Origin: Gammaproteobacteria bacterium
GTDB lineage: Bacteria; Pseudomonadota; Gammaproteobacteria; Steroidobacterales; Steroidobacteraceae
Assembly: GCA_016874175.1 (NCBI GenBank)
Contig: VGUP01000001.1
Span: forward strand, 1 to 64,000
Direction of reading: 5' to 3'
Length of the DNA stretch: 64,000 nt
The position numbers were made by a program, and so were the translations under genes. The notes beneath the pieces are model-generated. The model had not been told where the DNA came from. It worked only from the letters and a program-made list of their open reading frames with translations, and did not search any database. This document shows, piece by piece, positions 44,519-55,527 of the stretch (positions within the stretch are counted from its first letter, which is position 1; each line of letters begins with the position of its first letter).

Positions 44519-45976
44519 ATGACTGACACCAAACCCGCACCCGATGCCTTCGGGCTTGCCCGCAGGCTGATCCTCGAACCCGCCGGTCTCGACGAGGCGC
44601 ACATCGAAAGAGCGCTCGGCCTGGTGCGCGCTTCCGCCATCGATGCTGCCGATGTCTACTTCCAATTTGCGCGCGATGAATCCTGGTCGCTCGAAGACGG
44701 CATCGTCAAAGAGGGCAGTGCGAGTATCGAGCAGGGTGTTGGCGTACGGGCGCTCGCCGGTGAGAAAACCGGTTTCGCCTATTCCGACGAGATTCTGCCA
44801 GCGGCACTCGAAGAGGCGGCGCTCGCCGCGCGGGCGATTGCGGCGGCGGGCCATGCCGGTCGACAGCCTGTACTGCGACGCAGCACGGGACATGCCCTGT
44901 ATCCGGCGCTAGATCCTGTGGGTTCGCTCTCGGACGACGACAAAGTACGGTGGCTGGAGCGCGTCGATCGTGAAACGCGGCGTATCGATCCGCGCATCGT
45001 GCAGGTGATGGCCTCGGTGTCATCCTCTTACGAGGTCATTTTATTGGCCGATGCCGACGGCACGCTGGCCGCCGATGTACGCCCGCTGGTGCGCTTCAAT
45101 GTTTCGGTGATCGCCGAGCGCGAAGGTCGTCGCGAGGTCGGTTTCTCCGGCATGGGTGGGCGTCACTCGCTCGCCGAACTCGTGGCGGGTGATCGACCAC
45201 TCGCCCTCGGTCGCGAGGCGGCGCGACAGGCGCTCGTCAATCTCGATGCGATCCCGGCGCCTGCCGGCGCAATGACCGTGGTGCTCGGTGCAGGCTGGCC
45301 CGGCATTTTGCTGCACGAGGCCATCGGTCATGGACTCGAGGGTGATTTCAACCGCAAGGGCACGTCGGCATTCAGCAATCGAGTCGGCGAGAAAGTTGCC
45401 TCGGAGCATTGCACCGTGGTCGACGACGGTACGCTGTTGGCGCGGCGCGGCTCGCTCAACATCGACGATGAAGGCACGCCGACGCGATGCACCACGCTGA
45501 TCGAAAATGGCGTGCTCAAAGGTTATTTGCAAGACAAGATGAACGGGCGATTGATGGGCACGCAGTCGACCGGCAACGGGCGTCGCGAGTCGTTCGCCCA
45601 CATGACGCTGCCGCGCATGACCAACACCTACATGCGGCCCGGGCCGCACGACCCGGCCGAAATCATTGCCTCCGTCGATCGCGGCATCTATGCGGTCAAC
45701 TTCGGTGGCGGTCAGGTGGACATCACCTCGGGCAAGTTCGTGTTTTCGGCGAGCGAGGCCTACCTCATCGAGGACGGCCGCATCGGTGCGCCGATCAAGG
45801 GCGCGACGCTGATCGGCAATGGTCCCGACGTACTCACGCGGGTCGCCATGGTCGGCAACGATCTGCAGCTCGACGATGGCATCGGCACCTGCGGCAAGGA
45901 AGGTCAGAGCGTGCCGGTGGGCGTTGGTCAGCCGACTTTGCGTATCGATGGTTTGACGGTGGGCGGCACAGGCTAG
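44519..45976 (+). CDS. tldD: Metalloprotease TldD
   Basis: [32 protein letters not shown]...[18 protein letters not shown]. Confidence 0.97.
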   Translation: MTDTKPAPDAFGLARRLILEPAGLDEAHIERALGLVRASAIDAADVYFQFARDESWSLEDGIVKEGSASIEQGVGVRALAGEKTGFAYSDEILPAALEEAALAARAIAAAGHAGRQPVLRRSTGHALYPALDPVGSLSDDDKVRWLERVDRETRRIDPRIVQVMASVSSSYEVILLADADGTLAADVRPLVRFNVSVIAEREGRREVGFSGMGGRHSLAELVAGDRPLALGREAARQALVNLDAIPAPAGAMTVVLGAGWPGILLHEAIGHGLEGDFNRKGTSAFSNRVGEKVASEHCTVVDDGTLLARRGSLNIDDEGTPTRCTTLIENGVLKGYLQDKMNGRLMGTQSTGNGRRESFAHMTLPRMTNTYMRPGPHDPAEIIASVDRGIYAVNFGGGQVDITSGKFVFSASEAYLIEDGRIGAPIKGATLIGNGPDVLTRVAMVGNDLQLDDGIGTCGKEGQSVPVGVGQPTLRIDGLTVGGTG

Positions 45977-46028
45977 TCGCCGCAGCGCGCGCCAGCATCA
46001 CCCGCCGCCAGCGCCAAGTTCCGCACGC

Positions 46029-47126
46029 TCAGACCTCGATTTGTCGCAGAATTCTTTGTGCGCGCGCATCGCGCGCCGCAGCGCTGTTATCGAGCAGCGT
46101 GAGGTGACCGACTTTGCGTCCCGCGCGCGCCGATTTGCCGTAGTCGTGCCAGTGCAGTTCGCGTTCGCCGAGAAAGCGTTCGCGCGCGGGTAGTTCGCCG
46201 ATGAGGTTGATCATTGCCGCATGACCGCGTGCGCGGGTTGTACCCAGCGGCAGACCGAGTATCGCCCGCAAGTGATTTTCGAACTGACTGGTCGCGGCAC
46301 CCTCGATGGTCCAGTGTCCCGAGTTGTGCACGCGCGGAGCGGTTTCGTTGGCCACCAGGCGACCGTTGCGTACAAAGAATTCGACATTCAGCACCCCCTC
46401 GTAGCGATAGTGCGTGAGTACGCGACGCAGATGGCTCGCTGCACGGCGCTGCAGCGATGCATCACCCCAAGGGGCGCGCGTGAGTCGCAAAATGCCTTCG
46501 CGATGCAGGTTGCGGTTGAGCGGGTAGATCACGACTTCGCCCTGCCGATTACGTGCGCCGATGATCGACACTTCGTAATCGAAGGGTACGAATTCTTCGT
46601 AGATGAGTGGCGCGCCCTGCAGGGTCGCGAGTGCCCGATGAGCGTCATCGCGATTGCGTACCACCGCCTGGCCCTTACCGTCGTAGCCCAGACGGCGCGT
46701 CTTGATGACGCCGGGCAGGCCGACTTCGCGCAGCGCACGCTCGAGACTTGCTGCGGAATCGACGGCGGCGTGACGGGTGGTCGGAACCCCGAGTTTCGCA
46801 AACAGTTTTTTTTCGGCGATGCGGTCTTGTGACGTCGCGAGTGCCGCGAGTGGCGGCGCAATTCGCGCCGAGCGGCCGAGGGCGCGCAAACTCTCGATCG
46901 AGACGTTCTCCCAATCGAAAGTCAGTACTTCGCTGCGTTGCGCGAGTTCGCGCAGCAATTTTTGATTCGTGAATTCGCCGACCAGACTCGCTGCCACTTG
47001 CGCGGCGGGAGTGTCGCCGGAGCGATCGAGAAAAAGAAAGTCGAGGCCGAGCGGATAGCCTGCGAGCGCCAGCATGCGCCCGAGCTGGCCGCCGCCCACG
47101 ATGCCAACGGTCGTCCGCCGGGTCAC
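46029..47126 (-). CDS. purK: N5-carboxyaminoimidazole ribonucleotide synthase
   Basis: [29 protein letters not shown]...[17 protein letters not shown]. Confidence 0.96.
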   Translation of the reverse strand: MTRRTTVGIVGGGQLGRMLALAGYPLGLDFLFLDRSGDTPAAQVAASLVGEFTNQKLLRELAQRSEVLTFDWENVSIESLRALGRSARIAPPLAALATSQDRIAEKKLFAKLGVPTTRHAAVDSAASLERALREVGLPGVIKTRRLGYDGKGQAVVRNRDDAHRALATLQGAPLIYEEFVPFDYEVSIIGARNRQGEVVIYPLNRNLHREGILRLTRAPWGDASLQRRAASHLRRVLTHYRYEGVLNVEFFVRNGRLVANETAPRVHNSGHWTIEGAATSQFENHLRAILGLPLGTTRARGHAAMINLIGELPARERFLGERELHWHDYGKSARAGRKVGHLTLLDNSAAARDARAQRILRQIEV

Positions 47127-47614
47127 AGTACGCGCGGGTCGGGATGCTCGAGCACGGCTGCGGTCTGCGCCGCACGATGTGCCTTGAGCGCGCGATCGAG
47201 CGTTGGATCGGCGAGCGCCAGAATGGCGGCGGCGCTGAGTGCCGCGTTGGTCGCCCCCGCGACCCCGATGGCGAAGGTCGGTACAGGCACGCCCGCCGGC
47301 ATTTGCACGATCGACAGCAGCGAGTCGAGACCGTTCAGGGTCTTCGATTGTACGGGCACACCGAGCACGGGCAGCGTGGTTTTGGCGGCGAGCATTCCGG
47401 GCAAGTGTGCGGCACCGCCGGCACCGGCGATGATGACCTTGATACCACGCCCCTCGGCCGTGTTCGAGTAATCGAACAGCAGATCAGGCGTGCGATGCGC
47501 CGAGACCACGCGCACCTCGTGAGCGACGCCGAGTTTCTCGAGCGTCTCGGCGGCCGGGCGCAGTGTCTCCCAGTCGGAGCGCGACCCCATGACGATGCCG
47601 ACCACAGGCTTCAT
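47123..47614 (-). CDS. purE: N5-carboxyaminoimidazole ribonucleotide mutase
   Basis: [40 protein letters not shown]. Confidence 0.97.
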   Translation of the reverse strand: MKPVVGIVMGSRSDWETLRPAAETLEKLGVAHEVRVVSAHRTPDLLFDYSNTAEGRGIKVIIAGAGGAAHLPGMLAAKTTLPVLGVPVQSKTLNGLDSLLSIVQMPAGVPVPTFAIGVAGATNAALSAAAILALADPTLDRALKAHRAAQTAAVLEHPDPRVL

Positions 47615-47645
47615 CGGCCAAGGATAGCGAAAAAGCCCGTGGAAA

Positions 47646-47948
47646 TCAGCGCAAGTTCTCCAGCGCCTCTTCGATCTGGGCGGTATCGAGATCGCGCATC
47701 AGTTTGCCGATGTACTGCTTTTGACGGGCGAGTCCGCCGCGGGCCTTGATGCGCCGCGCCACGCGCACGGCCTCGAGCAGCGTCTCGGGGAGTGGCAGCC
47801 GCAACAGATCGCTTTCCTTGAGATTGATCAGTTGCTCGCCCAAGGCCTGCGCCGCATGCGCCGCGCGTTTGCGTGCGCTTTTGCTCAGGCGTTCTTCCTC
47901 GCTGGGTTCGAGCTCGGCTTCCGGTAGGTATCTGCCATGTCGCGACAT
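47646..47948 (-). CDS. yjgA: Short YjgA/DUF615-like protein (resembles N-terminal half only)
   Basis: [84 protein letters not shown]. Confidence 0.75.
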   Translation of the reverse strand: MSRHGRYLPEAELEPSEEERLSKSARKRAAHAAQALGEQLINLKESDLLRLPLPETLLEAVRVARRIKARGGLARQKQYIGKLMRDLDTAQIEEALENLR

Positions 47949-47965
47949 GGCTACAATTCTGCCTC

Positions 47966-49312
47966 ATGTCGCAGCAAGTTGATCCCTCGCGCATCCCCGA
48001 ACTCGAAAGAGTGGTGATGCAGGCCCTCGAGATGGCCAAAAAATCCGGCGCCTCGCAGGCCGAGGCCGACGCCAGCCTGTCGAAGGGCCTGAGCGTCACG
48101 GTCCGTCTCGGCGAGGTCGAGACCGTCGAATATCAGCGTGATCGCGGCCTCGGCATTACCGTCTATTTCGGCACGCGCAAAGGTTCGGCGAGCACGGCAG
48201 ATCTCGGCGACGAGTCGGTGCGTGAGACGGTCGCCAAGGCCTGTGCCATTGCGCGCTACACCGCACTCGATGACTGCGCGGGTCTCGCCGATCCTGAACT
48301 GCTTGCGCGTGACTTCCCCGATCTGCAACTCGATTTCCCATGGGAGATCACGCCCGATGCAGCAGTGGTTTTGGCGCGCGAATGCGAGGCGGCGGGGCTC
48401 GCCGTCGACCCGCGACTCGGCAACTCCGAAGGTGCGAGTGTGGGCAGTCAGCGCGGCGTCCGCGTCTACGGCAACAGTCACGGCTTTCTGGCGGGCGATT
48501 GCGCATCGAGCCATTCTTTGAGCTGCGTGCTGCTCGCGCAGGCGGGTGAAGACATGCAGCGCGACTATTGGTACTCCTCGGCGCGCGACCCCAAAGATCT
48601 CGAAGATGCAGCGAGTATCGGCCGGCATGCCGCAGCACGGGCGATCGCCCGCTTGGGCGCGCGTCGACTGCCGACCGGTAAGGCCGCGGTGCTGTTCGCT
48701 CCCGAAGTGGCGCGCGGTTTCATTGGTCATTTCATTGGTGCGATTCGCGGTGGTGCGCAGTACCGCAAAGCGAGCTTCTTGCTCGGCGCGGCGGGTCAAC
48801 AGGTGTTCCCGAGTTGGGTACAGATGCATGAGCGGCCGCGGCTACCCAAAGCTTTTGCCAGTGTGAATTGGGATGGCGAGGGCGTGCGTACGCAGGATCG
48901 CGAGTTGGTGCGTGATGGCGTGGTCGACGGCTATCTGCTCGGCAGCTACAGCGCGCGCAAACTCGGTTTGCGCAGCACTGGCAATGCCGGTGGCCTGCAT
49001 AATCTTTTGATCGATCCTTCGGCTGGTACGCCCGATCAGGCGGCGCTGCTGCGGCAGATGGGCAAAGGCCTGCTGGTTACCGAACTCATGGGGCAGGGCG
49101 TGAATGGGGTGACCGGCGATTATTCGCGCGGCGCCACCGGCTTCTGGGTGGAAGGTGGCGAACTCGCTTATCCAGTCCACGAGATCACCATCGCCGGCAA
49201 TCTCAAAGAGCTTTATCCCAACGTGGTTGCGATCGGTGGCGACATCGATATGCGCGGCGGCATCCGCATGGGCTCGCTGCTGGTCGAGGGGTTCACGATC
49301 GCGGGCGAGTGA
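47966..49312 (+). CDS. pmbA: Metalloprotease PmbA/TldE
   Basis: TVRLGEVETVEYQRDRGLGITVYFGTRKGSASTADL...STGNAGGLHNLLI...GVNGVTGDYSRGATGFWVEGGELAYPVHEITIAGNL. Confidence 0.96.
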   Translation: MSQQVDPSRIPELERVVMQALEMAKKSGASQAEADASLSKGLSVTVRLGEVETVEYQRDRGLGITVYFGTRKGSASTADLGDESVRETVAKACAIARYTALDDCAGLADPELLARDFPDLQLDFPWEITPDAAVVLARECEAAGLAVDPRLGNSEGASVGSQRGVRVYGNSHGFLAGDCASSHSLSCVLLAQAGEDMQRDYWYSSARDPKDLEDAASIGRHAAARAIARLGARRLPTGKAAVLFAPEVARGFIGHFIGAIRGGAQYRKASFLLGAAGQQVFPSWVQMHERPRLPKAFASVNWDGEGVRTQDRELVRDGVVDGYLLGSYSARKLGLRSTGNAGGLHNLLIDPSAGTPDQAALLRQMGKGLLVTELMGQGVNGVTGDYSRGATGFWVEGGELAYPVHEITIAGNLKELYPNVVAIGGDIDMRGGIRMGSLLVEGFTIAGE

Positions 49313-49316
49313 GGCC

Positions 49317-50210
49317 CTAGCCGCCGGTCAGGCGAGTGAGCGCCTCACGATACTTTTCGCTGGTTCGCCGAATGATTTCTTCGGGCAGGCGTGGCCCGGG
49401 CGCTTTTTTGTTCCAGTCCAGCGTCTCGAGATAATCGCGCACGAACTGCTTGTCGAATGAGGGTGGGCTGATGCCGACGCGATAGGTATCGGCGGGCCAG
49501 AAGCGCGACGAGTCCGGCGTCAGCACTTCGTCGATTAGCACCAACTGGCCTACGGCATCAACGCCGAATTCGAACTTGGTGTCGGCGATGATGATGCCGC
49601 GCTGGCGCGCATGCGCCGCCGCAAAATCGTAGAGCGCGAGCGAGGTGTCGCGGACCTGCGCAGCCAGCCGCGCGCCGATCAAAGATTCGACTGCGGCGAA
49701 GCTGATGTTCTCATCGTGCTGACCCACCGGCGCCTTGCTGGCCGGCGTGAAGATGGGCTGCGGCAGACGTTCGGCGAGTTGCAGACCCGCGGGCAGCGGA
49801 ATGCCGCAGACCGCGCCGCTGCGCTGGTAGTCCTTCCAGCCAGAGCCGATCAGGTATCCGCGGACCACGGCCTCGACCGGCAGCACCTTGAGTCGACGCA
49901 CGACGATTGCACGCCCCGTGAGCAAGGCGCGCTCATCGGCATCGAGATTGAGCTGTGCGAGGCTCATGCCGGACAACTGGTTGGGCACGATGGCCGTGGT
50001 GTGTCGAAACCAGAAATCGGAAATTTCGGTGAGCACGCGGCCTTTGTACGGGATGGGATCGGACAGGACCACGTCAAACGCAGACAGCCGGTCGGTGGTG
50101 ACGATGAGCATGTGCTCGGCGTCGACTTCATAGATATCGCGCACCTTGCCCGTATGCAGGCGACGCAGGTGCCGCAGCGCCGTGGTGTGCACCGTCTGGA
50201 TCTCGTCCAC
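49317..50210 (-). CDS. purC: Phosphoribosylaminoimidazole-succinocarboxamide synthase
   Basis: [51 protein letters not shown]. Confidence 0.96.
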   Translation of the reverse strand: MDEIQTVHTTALRHLRRLHTGKVRDIYEVDAEHMLIVTTDRLSAFDVVLSDPIPYKGRVLTEISDFWFRHTTAIVPNQLSGMSLAQLNLDADERALLTGRAIVVRRLKVLPVEAVVRGYLIGSGWKDYQRSGAVCGIPLPAGLQLAERLPQPIFTPASKAPVGQHDENISFAAVESLIGARLAAQVRDTSLALYDFAAAHARQRGIIIADTKFEFGVDAVGQLVLIDEVLTPDSSRFWPADTYRVGISPPSFDKQFVRDYLETLDWNKKAPGPRLPEEIIRRTSEKYREALTRLTGG

Positions 50211-50262
50211 TTCGGAGTCTCGCTGTTCCCGGCGGGCTGCCGGGGGTTGCTAGTATTGCAGT

Positions 50263-51330
50263 ATGGAGTGGAGCGGGAAACTCGTGGGTGGAGCCTTGGG
50301 CCTCCTGCTGGGAGGCCAGGTTGGCGCCGCGCTGGGCGTGATCGGCGGTCATCTCGTCGACGATCGCCTCGGTTCGACGCGCAACTCCAAATCGCCACCG
50401 CCGCGCAAGCCCGCGCGCCCCGCGCGGGCCGCGCCCGAGCGTCCAGGCAAGATCTACCACGTCGAAGATACCGATCCCTTCGCCGTGCAAGGTAGCGATG
50501 CAGGCAGTGAGAGTGATACCGATGAGGGGCCGTCGGTGGAAAATCCCGAGGCGGTTGCTGAGCAGTTTTTCCAAACGACCTTTGAAGTGATGGGTTACGT
50601 CGCCAAGAGCGATGGGCGAGTTTCGGAAAGTGACATTCGTGCCGCCCGCGCGGTGATGAAGGACTTCGCACTGAATGACGCACAAGTGGCGCGCGCCATC
50701 GCCAGCTTCAATGTGGGCAAGCAGACCGAGTACAACACCGAGCGTGCCGTTATGTCGCTGCGCCGCACCTGCGCCGGGCGACCCGATCTGCTGCGTACCT
50801 TCCTCGAAATCCAAGTACGCGCGGCCATCGGCGGCTCGGATTTGCAGGGTCCGTCGCGTCCGCTGCTCAATCGCGTTGCCGCGATGCTCGGCGTGGGCGG
50901 CCTCGAGTTTGCACAGCTCGAGACTTTGCTGCGTATTCGTTATCGTGCGCGCGGTAATCGCGGTGAGGCTGCGGACTGGAATCGTGCGGCCGATGGCAGC
51001 GCGACGCGCAAGAGCGCGCAACGTCAAGGCTCGAAGCGCGATTCCGCAGGCGCTTCGCAACGCCAGAGTTCCAGCGGCGGCGCCCGCGGCCCGTCGACGA
51101 GCGGCGTACGCATGACGCTGCAAGAGGCGTATCAAGTGCTCGGCGTGTTGCCGGGTGCGCCGCTGCCCGAAATCACCAAAGCGTATCGTCGGCAGTTGTC
51201 GCGGCATCACCCCGACAAGCTGACGGCCAACGGTTTGCCCGAGTCCATGCTCAACTTTGCCCAGATGCAGACGCAGCTGGTCATCGAAGCGTTCAACATC
51301 ATTCGCGAATCACAGGGAGAAGCTCCTTGA
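50263..51330 (+). CDS. DjlA-like TerB/J-domain co-chaperone with N-terminal Gly-rich TM segment
   Basis: [27 protein letters not shown]...[19 protein letters not shown]...[33 protein letters not shown]. Confidence 0.88.
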   Translation: MEWSGKLVGGALGLLLGGQVGAALGVIGGHLVDDRLGSTRNSKSPPPRKPARPARAAPERPGKIYHVEDTDPFAVQGSDAGSESDTDEGPSVENPEAVAEQFFQTTFEVMGYVAKSDGRVSESDIRAARAVMKDFALNDAQVARAIASFNVGKQTEYNTERAVMSLRRTCAGRPDLLRTFLEIQVRAAIGGSDLQGPSRPLLNRVAAMLGVGGLEFAQLETLLRIRYRARGNRGEAADWNRAADGSATRKSAQRQGSKRDSAGASQRQSSSGGARGPSTSGVRMTLQEAYQVLGVLPGAPLPEITKAYRRQLSRHHPDKLTANGLPESMLNFAQMQTQLVIEAFNIIRESQGEAP

Positions 51331-52010
51331 ATCAGTCTCGTCCGGCGTGGATTGCGCCGTCGATCCTTGCCGCCGACTTCGCGCGCCTCGGCGCCGAGGT
51401 CGATGCCGTACTCGCTGCAGGCACCGATCTCATTCACTTCGATGTGATGGACAACCATTACGTCCCCAACCTCACCGTGGGTCCGCTCGTTTGCGCAGCG
51501 CTGCGCAAATACGGCGTGACCGCACCGATCGACGTGCACTTGATGGTGCGGCCGGTTGATCGACTGGTGACCGACTTTGCCAAGGCGGGTGCGACCTGGA
51601 TCACTTTCCATCCCGAGGCCAGCGAGCATGTTGATCGCACCATCGCGTTGATTCGCGAGCACGGCTGTCGGCCAGGACTCGTACTCAATCCGGCAACGCC
51701 GCTCGGCTGGCTCGATCACACCCTCGATCAGCTCGACATGGTGCTGTTGATGTCGGTGAATCCGGGTTTTGGCGGACAGCAATTCATTCCGAGCGCGCTC
51801 GACAAATTGCGCGCGGTACGCGAACGCATCGCAGCATCTGGGCGCGACATACGGCTCGAGATCGACGGCGGGATCAAGGTCGACAACATCGGCGCCGCTG
51901 CCGCAGCGGGCGCTGATACTTTTGTCGCCGGGTCGGCAATCTTTGGTAGTGCCGACTATGCGGCGACGGTACGAGCCATGCGCGGCGCCATCGCCGCGGC
52001 TGCAGGCTGA
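51327..52010 (+). CDS. rpe: Ribulose-phosphate 3-epimerase (TTG start likely)
   Basis: [46 protein letters not shown]...[14 protein letters not shown]. Confidence 0.96.
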   Translation: MNQSRPAWIAPSILAADFARLGAEVDAVLAAGTDLIHFDVMDNHYVPNLTVGPLVCAALRKYGVTAPIDVHLMVRPVDRLVTDFAKAGATWITFHPEASEHVDRTIALIREHGCRPGLVLNPATPLGWLDHTLDQLDMVLLMSVNPGFGGQQFIPSALDKLRAVRERIAASGRDIRLEIDGGIKVDNIGAAAAAGADTFVAGSAIFGSADYAATVRAMRGAIAAAAG

Positions 52011-52679
52011 GCGACGGCGGTCGTTCCGAGCAAACGCGCTGGTCGTAGACCGAGCATCACGATCGTCTTGCCGCGCGCGCAGCGTGCCCTGCTCTTCGAG
52101 CGTGCGCAGCACGCGGCCCGCCATCTCGCGCGAGCAGCCGACGAGGCGGGCGAGTTCCTGACGCGACACGCGAATCTGCATGCCTTCCGGATGCGTGAGT
52201 GCGTCGGGCTGTTCGTAAAGCTCGCCGAGTGCCTGCAGGATGCGACCGCTGAGATCGATGAAGGCCAGATCGCGCAGTTTGCGCGTGGCCCGTTCGAGCC
52301 GTGCGGCGAGCTGCGCTGCGAGTTCGAGCGCAAGCACCGGATCGGATGCCGCGACTTGCCGGAAGCGCGAATAGGCCATCTCGGCGATTTCGCTGCGGCC
52401 ACGAGCGCGCACGTAGGCGCCGCGATCCGGGGTGGAATCGAGCAGGCCCATCTCACCAAAGAATTCACCCTTGCCAAGGTAGGCGAGAACCAGTCCCTTG
52501 CCATGCTCGTCTTCGATCAGCACTTCGACTGAGCCGGCGATCACGTAAAAAAGCGCATCCGGCCCCTCACCCTAACGAATGAGCAGCGTACGCGACGGCA
52601 CCACGCGTCGCGGGCATTGCTCGAGAAAGCGCTGCATCGGCGTTACCGCGGTGCGTGGCTTCGTACTGAGGTTGTTCAT
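51956..52679 (-). pseudogene. CRP/Vfr/Clp-family regulator broken by in-frame TAG (52572-52574) and a frameshift near 52070-52081
   Basis: MNNLSTKPRTAVTPMQRFLEQCPRRVVPSRTLLIR*GEGPDALFYVIAGSVEVLIEDEHGKGLVLAYLGKGEFFGEMGLL...LVGCSREMAGRVLRTLEEQGTL-[fs]-RARGKTIVMLG. Confidence 0.82.
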
Positions 52680-52700
52680 GGGGCGTGCGCCTCGCGTCAA

Positions 52701-53351
52701 TCAGAGCCAGTAGCTCGTGGTGGTCATGACACGCGCGGTTGCGCGCATCGCAGATTGCACGGGAGGGGGAAGCTCGGCACCGCCAGCCGCACGAGCGGCC
52801 ACACCATGCGCCATCTCGTCGGCACGCATCTGTTCGAGTACGGCACGACTGCGGGTGTCGCCCGCCGGCAGCTTCTCGAGGTGGGAGTCGATATGCCCTT
52901 CCACCTGGCGCTCGGTTTCGCTGACGAAGCCGAGACTGATCGCATCGCCGGCCGCGGCCGCAGCCGCGCCGATGGCGAACGACCCTGCATACCAGAGCGG
53001 GCCGAGCACACTCGGTCGCGAACCGAGTTCGCGCAGGCGCTGGTCACACCATGCCAAGTGGTCAGCTTCTTCGCGAGCGGCCCGCAACAGCATGTCGCGA
53101 ACCTCTGGTCGCCGTGCGAAGACCGCCTGGCCGTGATACAGGGCCTGGGCGGCGACTTCGCCGGCGTGGTTGACGCGCATGAGGCTGGCCGACTTGCGCC
53201 GTTCCGCTGCGGAAAGCGTGGCTTCGTTCGCGCCCGGGACGCCGGCGGCGGGCCTGGGGACAGGCCGCGCTGCCGTCGGGGTCACAAACACGGCCCGGAG
53301 GGCGCGGTCCACGCTGACGAGCAGGTTGTCGATGGGGCTATCGGTACTCAT
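52701..53351 (-). CDS. coq7: Demethoxyubiquinone hydroxylase
   Basis: [31 protein letters not shown]...[22 protein letters not shown]. Confidence 0.95.
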   Translation of the reverse strand: MSTDSPIDNLLVSVDRALRAVFVTPTAARPVPRPAAGVPGANEATLSAAERRKSASLMRVNHAGEVAAQALYHGQAVFARRPEVRDMLLRAAREEADHLAWCDQRLRELGSRPSVLGPLWYAGSFAIGAAAAAAGDAISLGFVSETERQVEGHIDSHLEKLPAGDTRSRAVLEQMRADEMAHGVAARAAGGAELPPPVQSAMRATARVMTTTSYWL

Positions 53352-53466
53352 GGCACATATTAATACGGCCGCCGGCGGTACAACTTGAGGCTCTGCTTCG
53401 GTTTTTTCACCCCGGCAGCGGGCACCGCCGCCAGAGGGCAGCCGGGGTATCGGCAGCAAGCAGGTT

Positions 53467-53495
53467 TTGCAAAGGCGGGGCGCCTTCAGTACACT
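53467..53495 (+). promoter_or_regulatory. Candidate sigma70 promoter for rplM-rpsI
   Basis: TTGCAA (53467-53472), 17-bp spacer, TACACT (53490-53495), then CTCGCGCCCTTTT. Confidence 0.6.
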
Positions 53496-53566
53496 CTCGC
53501 GCCCTTTTCGGGACTCGTGGCACCCCCCTCGGTTCGGGTGGCGGGGCCGCGGACGGAGACCTCTAG

Positions 53567-53995
53567 ATGAGCACTGTTTTTGCGAAGCCCGCGACGGTTC
53601 GCGGCGAGTGGTATCTCGTTGACGCCAAGGGCAAAACCCTGGGCCGTCTGGCGTCGGAAATTGCGCTGCGCCTCAAAGGCAAGCACAAGGCCGACTACAG
53701 CCCGCATGTCGACATGGGCGATCACATCGTGGTCGTCAATGCCGAGCAGGTGCGCGTGACCGGCGCCAAGATGACCGACAAGATCTACTACCACCACACC
53801 GGCGCCATCGGTGGCATCAAGTCGATCGCCCTCGGCAAGCTGCTCAAAGAACATCCCGAGCGCGTGATCCAGATCGCCGTCAAGGGCATGCTGCCCAAGA
53901 CCGTCCTCGGCCGTCGCATGTATCGCAAGTTGCATGTGTTTGCGGGCGACAAGCATCCGCACTCGGCGCAACAGCCGAAGCCCCTCACCATTTAA
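53567..53995 (+). CDS. rplM: 50S ribosomal protein L13
   Basis: [47 protein letters not shown]. Confidence 0.98.
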   Translation: MSTVFAKPATVRGEWYLVDAKGKTLGRLASEIALRLKGKHKADYSPHVDMGDHIVVVNAEQVRVTGAKMTDKIYYHHTGAIGGIKSIALGKLLKEHPERVIQIAVKGMLPKTVLGRRMYRKLHVFAGDKHPHSAQQPKPLTI

Positions 53996-54007
53996 CGGAA
54001 ACTTCAG

Positions 54008-54397
54008 ATGCCTTCCACGAATTACGGCACTGGCCGGCGCAAGACCTCCACTGCGCGCGTATACCTCAAGCCGGGCAACGGCAAGATCACCATCAACTCG
54101 CGGACCATCGAGAATTTCTTCGGTCGCGAGACGGGTCGCATGATCGTTCGGCAGCCGCTCGAACTGACGCAGACCATCGGCCGCTTCGATGTGGACGTGA
54201 CGGTCGAGGGTGGTGGTATTACCGGTCAGGCCGGCGCCATCCGCCACGGCATCACCCGCGCGTTGATCGAATACGATGAGACCCTGCGGCAGCCGCTGCG
54301 GGGCGCCGGTTTCGTGACCCGCGACGCCCGCGAAGTCGAGCGCAAGAAAGTCGGCCGCCGCAAGGCGCGACGTGGTCCGCAGTACTCCAAGCGCTGA
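54008..54397 (+). CDS. rpsI: 30S ribosomal protein S9
   Basis: [28 protein letters not shown]...[25 protein letters not shown]. Confidence 0.98.
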   Translation: MPSTNYGTGRRKTSTARVYLKPGNGKITINSRTIENFFGRETGRMIVRQPLELTQTIGRFDVDVTVEGGGITGQAGAIRHGITRALIEYDETLRQPLRGAGFVTRDAREVERKKVGRRKARRGPQYSKR

Positions 54398-54435
54398 CAT
54401 CATTCTTGGCGGACTGCCGTCTCGGCCACCGGTTT

Positions 54436-54509
54436 TGGGGGATCGTCTAGCGGTAGGACAACGGACTCTGACTCCGTTTACCTAGGTTCGAATCCTAGTC
54501 CCCCAGCCA
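54436..54509 (+). tRNA. tRNA-Gln (anticodon CTG), CCA encoded
   Basis: TGGGGGATCGTCTAGCGGTAGGACAACGGACTCTGACTCCGTTTACCTAGGTTCGAATCCTAGTCCCCCAGCCA folds as a cloverleaf; anticodon loop CTCTGAC. Confidence 0.96.
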
Positions 54510-54514
54510 AAACG

Positions 54515-54546
54515 AAGGCCCGCAGCAATGCGGGCCTTTTTGTTTT
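54515..54546 (+). terminator. Rho-independent terminator after tRNA-Gln (possibly bidirectional)
   Basis: AAGGCCCGCA-gcaa-TGCGGGCCTT followed by TTTGTTTT. Confidence 0.88.
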
Positions 54547-54567
54547 CGTCGCCGAATTGACCGCGGC

Positions 54568-55233
54568 CTAGACGCCCAACTTGCGTACCGTGCCCGCGGC
54601 ACCACCGACGATCACGACATCGGCCGTTCGCTGGGCGAACAGCCCGACCGTGACGACACCCGCGATATTGTTGATCGTGTTCTCTAGCGCTGGCGGATCG
54701 AGGATGCGCAGTCCGTGTACATCGAGAATCTGATTGCCGTTGTCGGTGAGTACGTTCTCGCGCCAGACGGGTTGTCCGCCGATTTTGATCAGTTGTCGCG
54801 CGACGTAGGAGCGCGCCATCGGAATGACTTCGACTGGCAGCGGGAAGCGCCCGAGCACATCGACCACTTTTGACTCATCGAGGATGCACACGAAGCGACG
54901 TGATGCGACTGCGATAATTTTTTCGCGGGTCAGCGCTGCCCCGCCGCCCTTGATCAGTCGGCGATGGGCGTCGGTCTCATCGGCACCATCGACGTAAAGC
55001 TGCAGGTCGCCGGTGCGATTGAGATCGAGCACCTCGATCCCGGCGGCGCGCAGCCGCGCGCTCGATGCCTCGGAACTCGACACGGCGCCGCGCAGACGAT
55101 TGCGACGCGCGGCGAGTTCATCGATGAAATGATTGACGGTCGAGCCGGTGCCGACACCGATCACCATATCGTCTTCAAGGTAAGAGAGTGCGGCACGCGC
55201 TGCGGCAAGCTTGCTATTCATCGCCTCGTTCAT
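54568..55233 (-). CDS. rpiA: Ribose-5-phosphate isomerase A
   Basis: [20 protein letters not shown]...[29 protein letters not shown]. Confidence 0.97.
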   Translation of the reverse strand: MNEAMNSKLAAARAALSYLEDDMVIGVGTGSTVNHFIDELAARRNRLRGAVSSSEASSARLRAAGIEVLDLNRTGDLQLYVDGADETDAHRRLIKGGGAALTREKIIAVASRRFVCILDESKVVDVLGRFPLPVEVIPMARSYVARQLIKIGGQPVWRENVLTDNGNQILDVHGLRILDPPALENTINNIAGVVTVGLFAQRTADVVIVGGAAGTVRKLGV

Positions 55234-55275
55234 CGCGTTTTCTCCGGGAAAAACAGAATATTTGGCGGCCTAAAC

Positions 55276-55303
55276 GAAGATGCCCGCTTGCGCGGGCATC
55301 TTC
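55276..55303. repeat. Perfect 12-bp inverted repeat downstream of the miniprotein ORF; possible minus-strand terminator
   Basis: GAAGATGCCCGC-ttgc-GCGGGCATCTTC; followed on minus strand by GTTTA. Confidence 0.7.
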
Positions 55304-55319
55304 TTGCGTTTCAGAAGAC

Positions 55320-55347
55320 GGCGGGTGTGACTTGCATCTCACCCGCC
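55320..55347. repeat. Inverted repeat (8-bp arms) downstream of the miniprotein ORF
   Basis: GGCGGGTG-tgacttgcatct-CACCCGCC. Confidence 0.6.
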
Positions 55348-55365
55348 GAAGATTCCTGCGGAATC

Positions 55366-55416
55366 CTACTTCTTCTTAGCGGCTTTCTTATGCGCCTTCT
55401 TTTTGGCCTTAGCCAT
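55366..55416 (-). CDS. Predicted 16-aa Lys/Ala-rich miniprotein MAKAKKKAHKKAAKKK (not in ORF track)
   Basis: ATG GCT AAG GCC AAA AAG AAG GCG CAT AAG AAA GCC GCT AAG AAG AAG TAG; SD-like GGAG upstream; promoter-like TTGTTT-N16-TATACT; hairpins downstream. Confidence 0.6.
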   Translation of the reverse strand: MAKAKKKAHKKAAKKK

Positions 55417-55527
55417 GATATGTCTCCAGTTACGGGTTAGTCCGAGGGTGAGTATATACACGCGTTTGCAAAAAACAAGCAATAGGGTCCTCCGCTATCG
55501 CTCGAGTTGTGCATCCGGCGGTCCGCA

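Noticed and set aside
27572-52679. Genome-wide amber recoding to explain the in-frame TAGs
   Set aside because: TAG is used as an ordinary terminal stop by intact genes here (for example tldD at ~45974, the UbiI-like gene at ~61915, the HExxH gene at 34253), so local mutation or sequencing error is simpler.
52617-53363. 248-aa plus-strand ORF over coq7 and the crp start
   Set aside because: Antisense to Coq7, which has clear conserved motifs; no recognisable domain.
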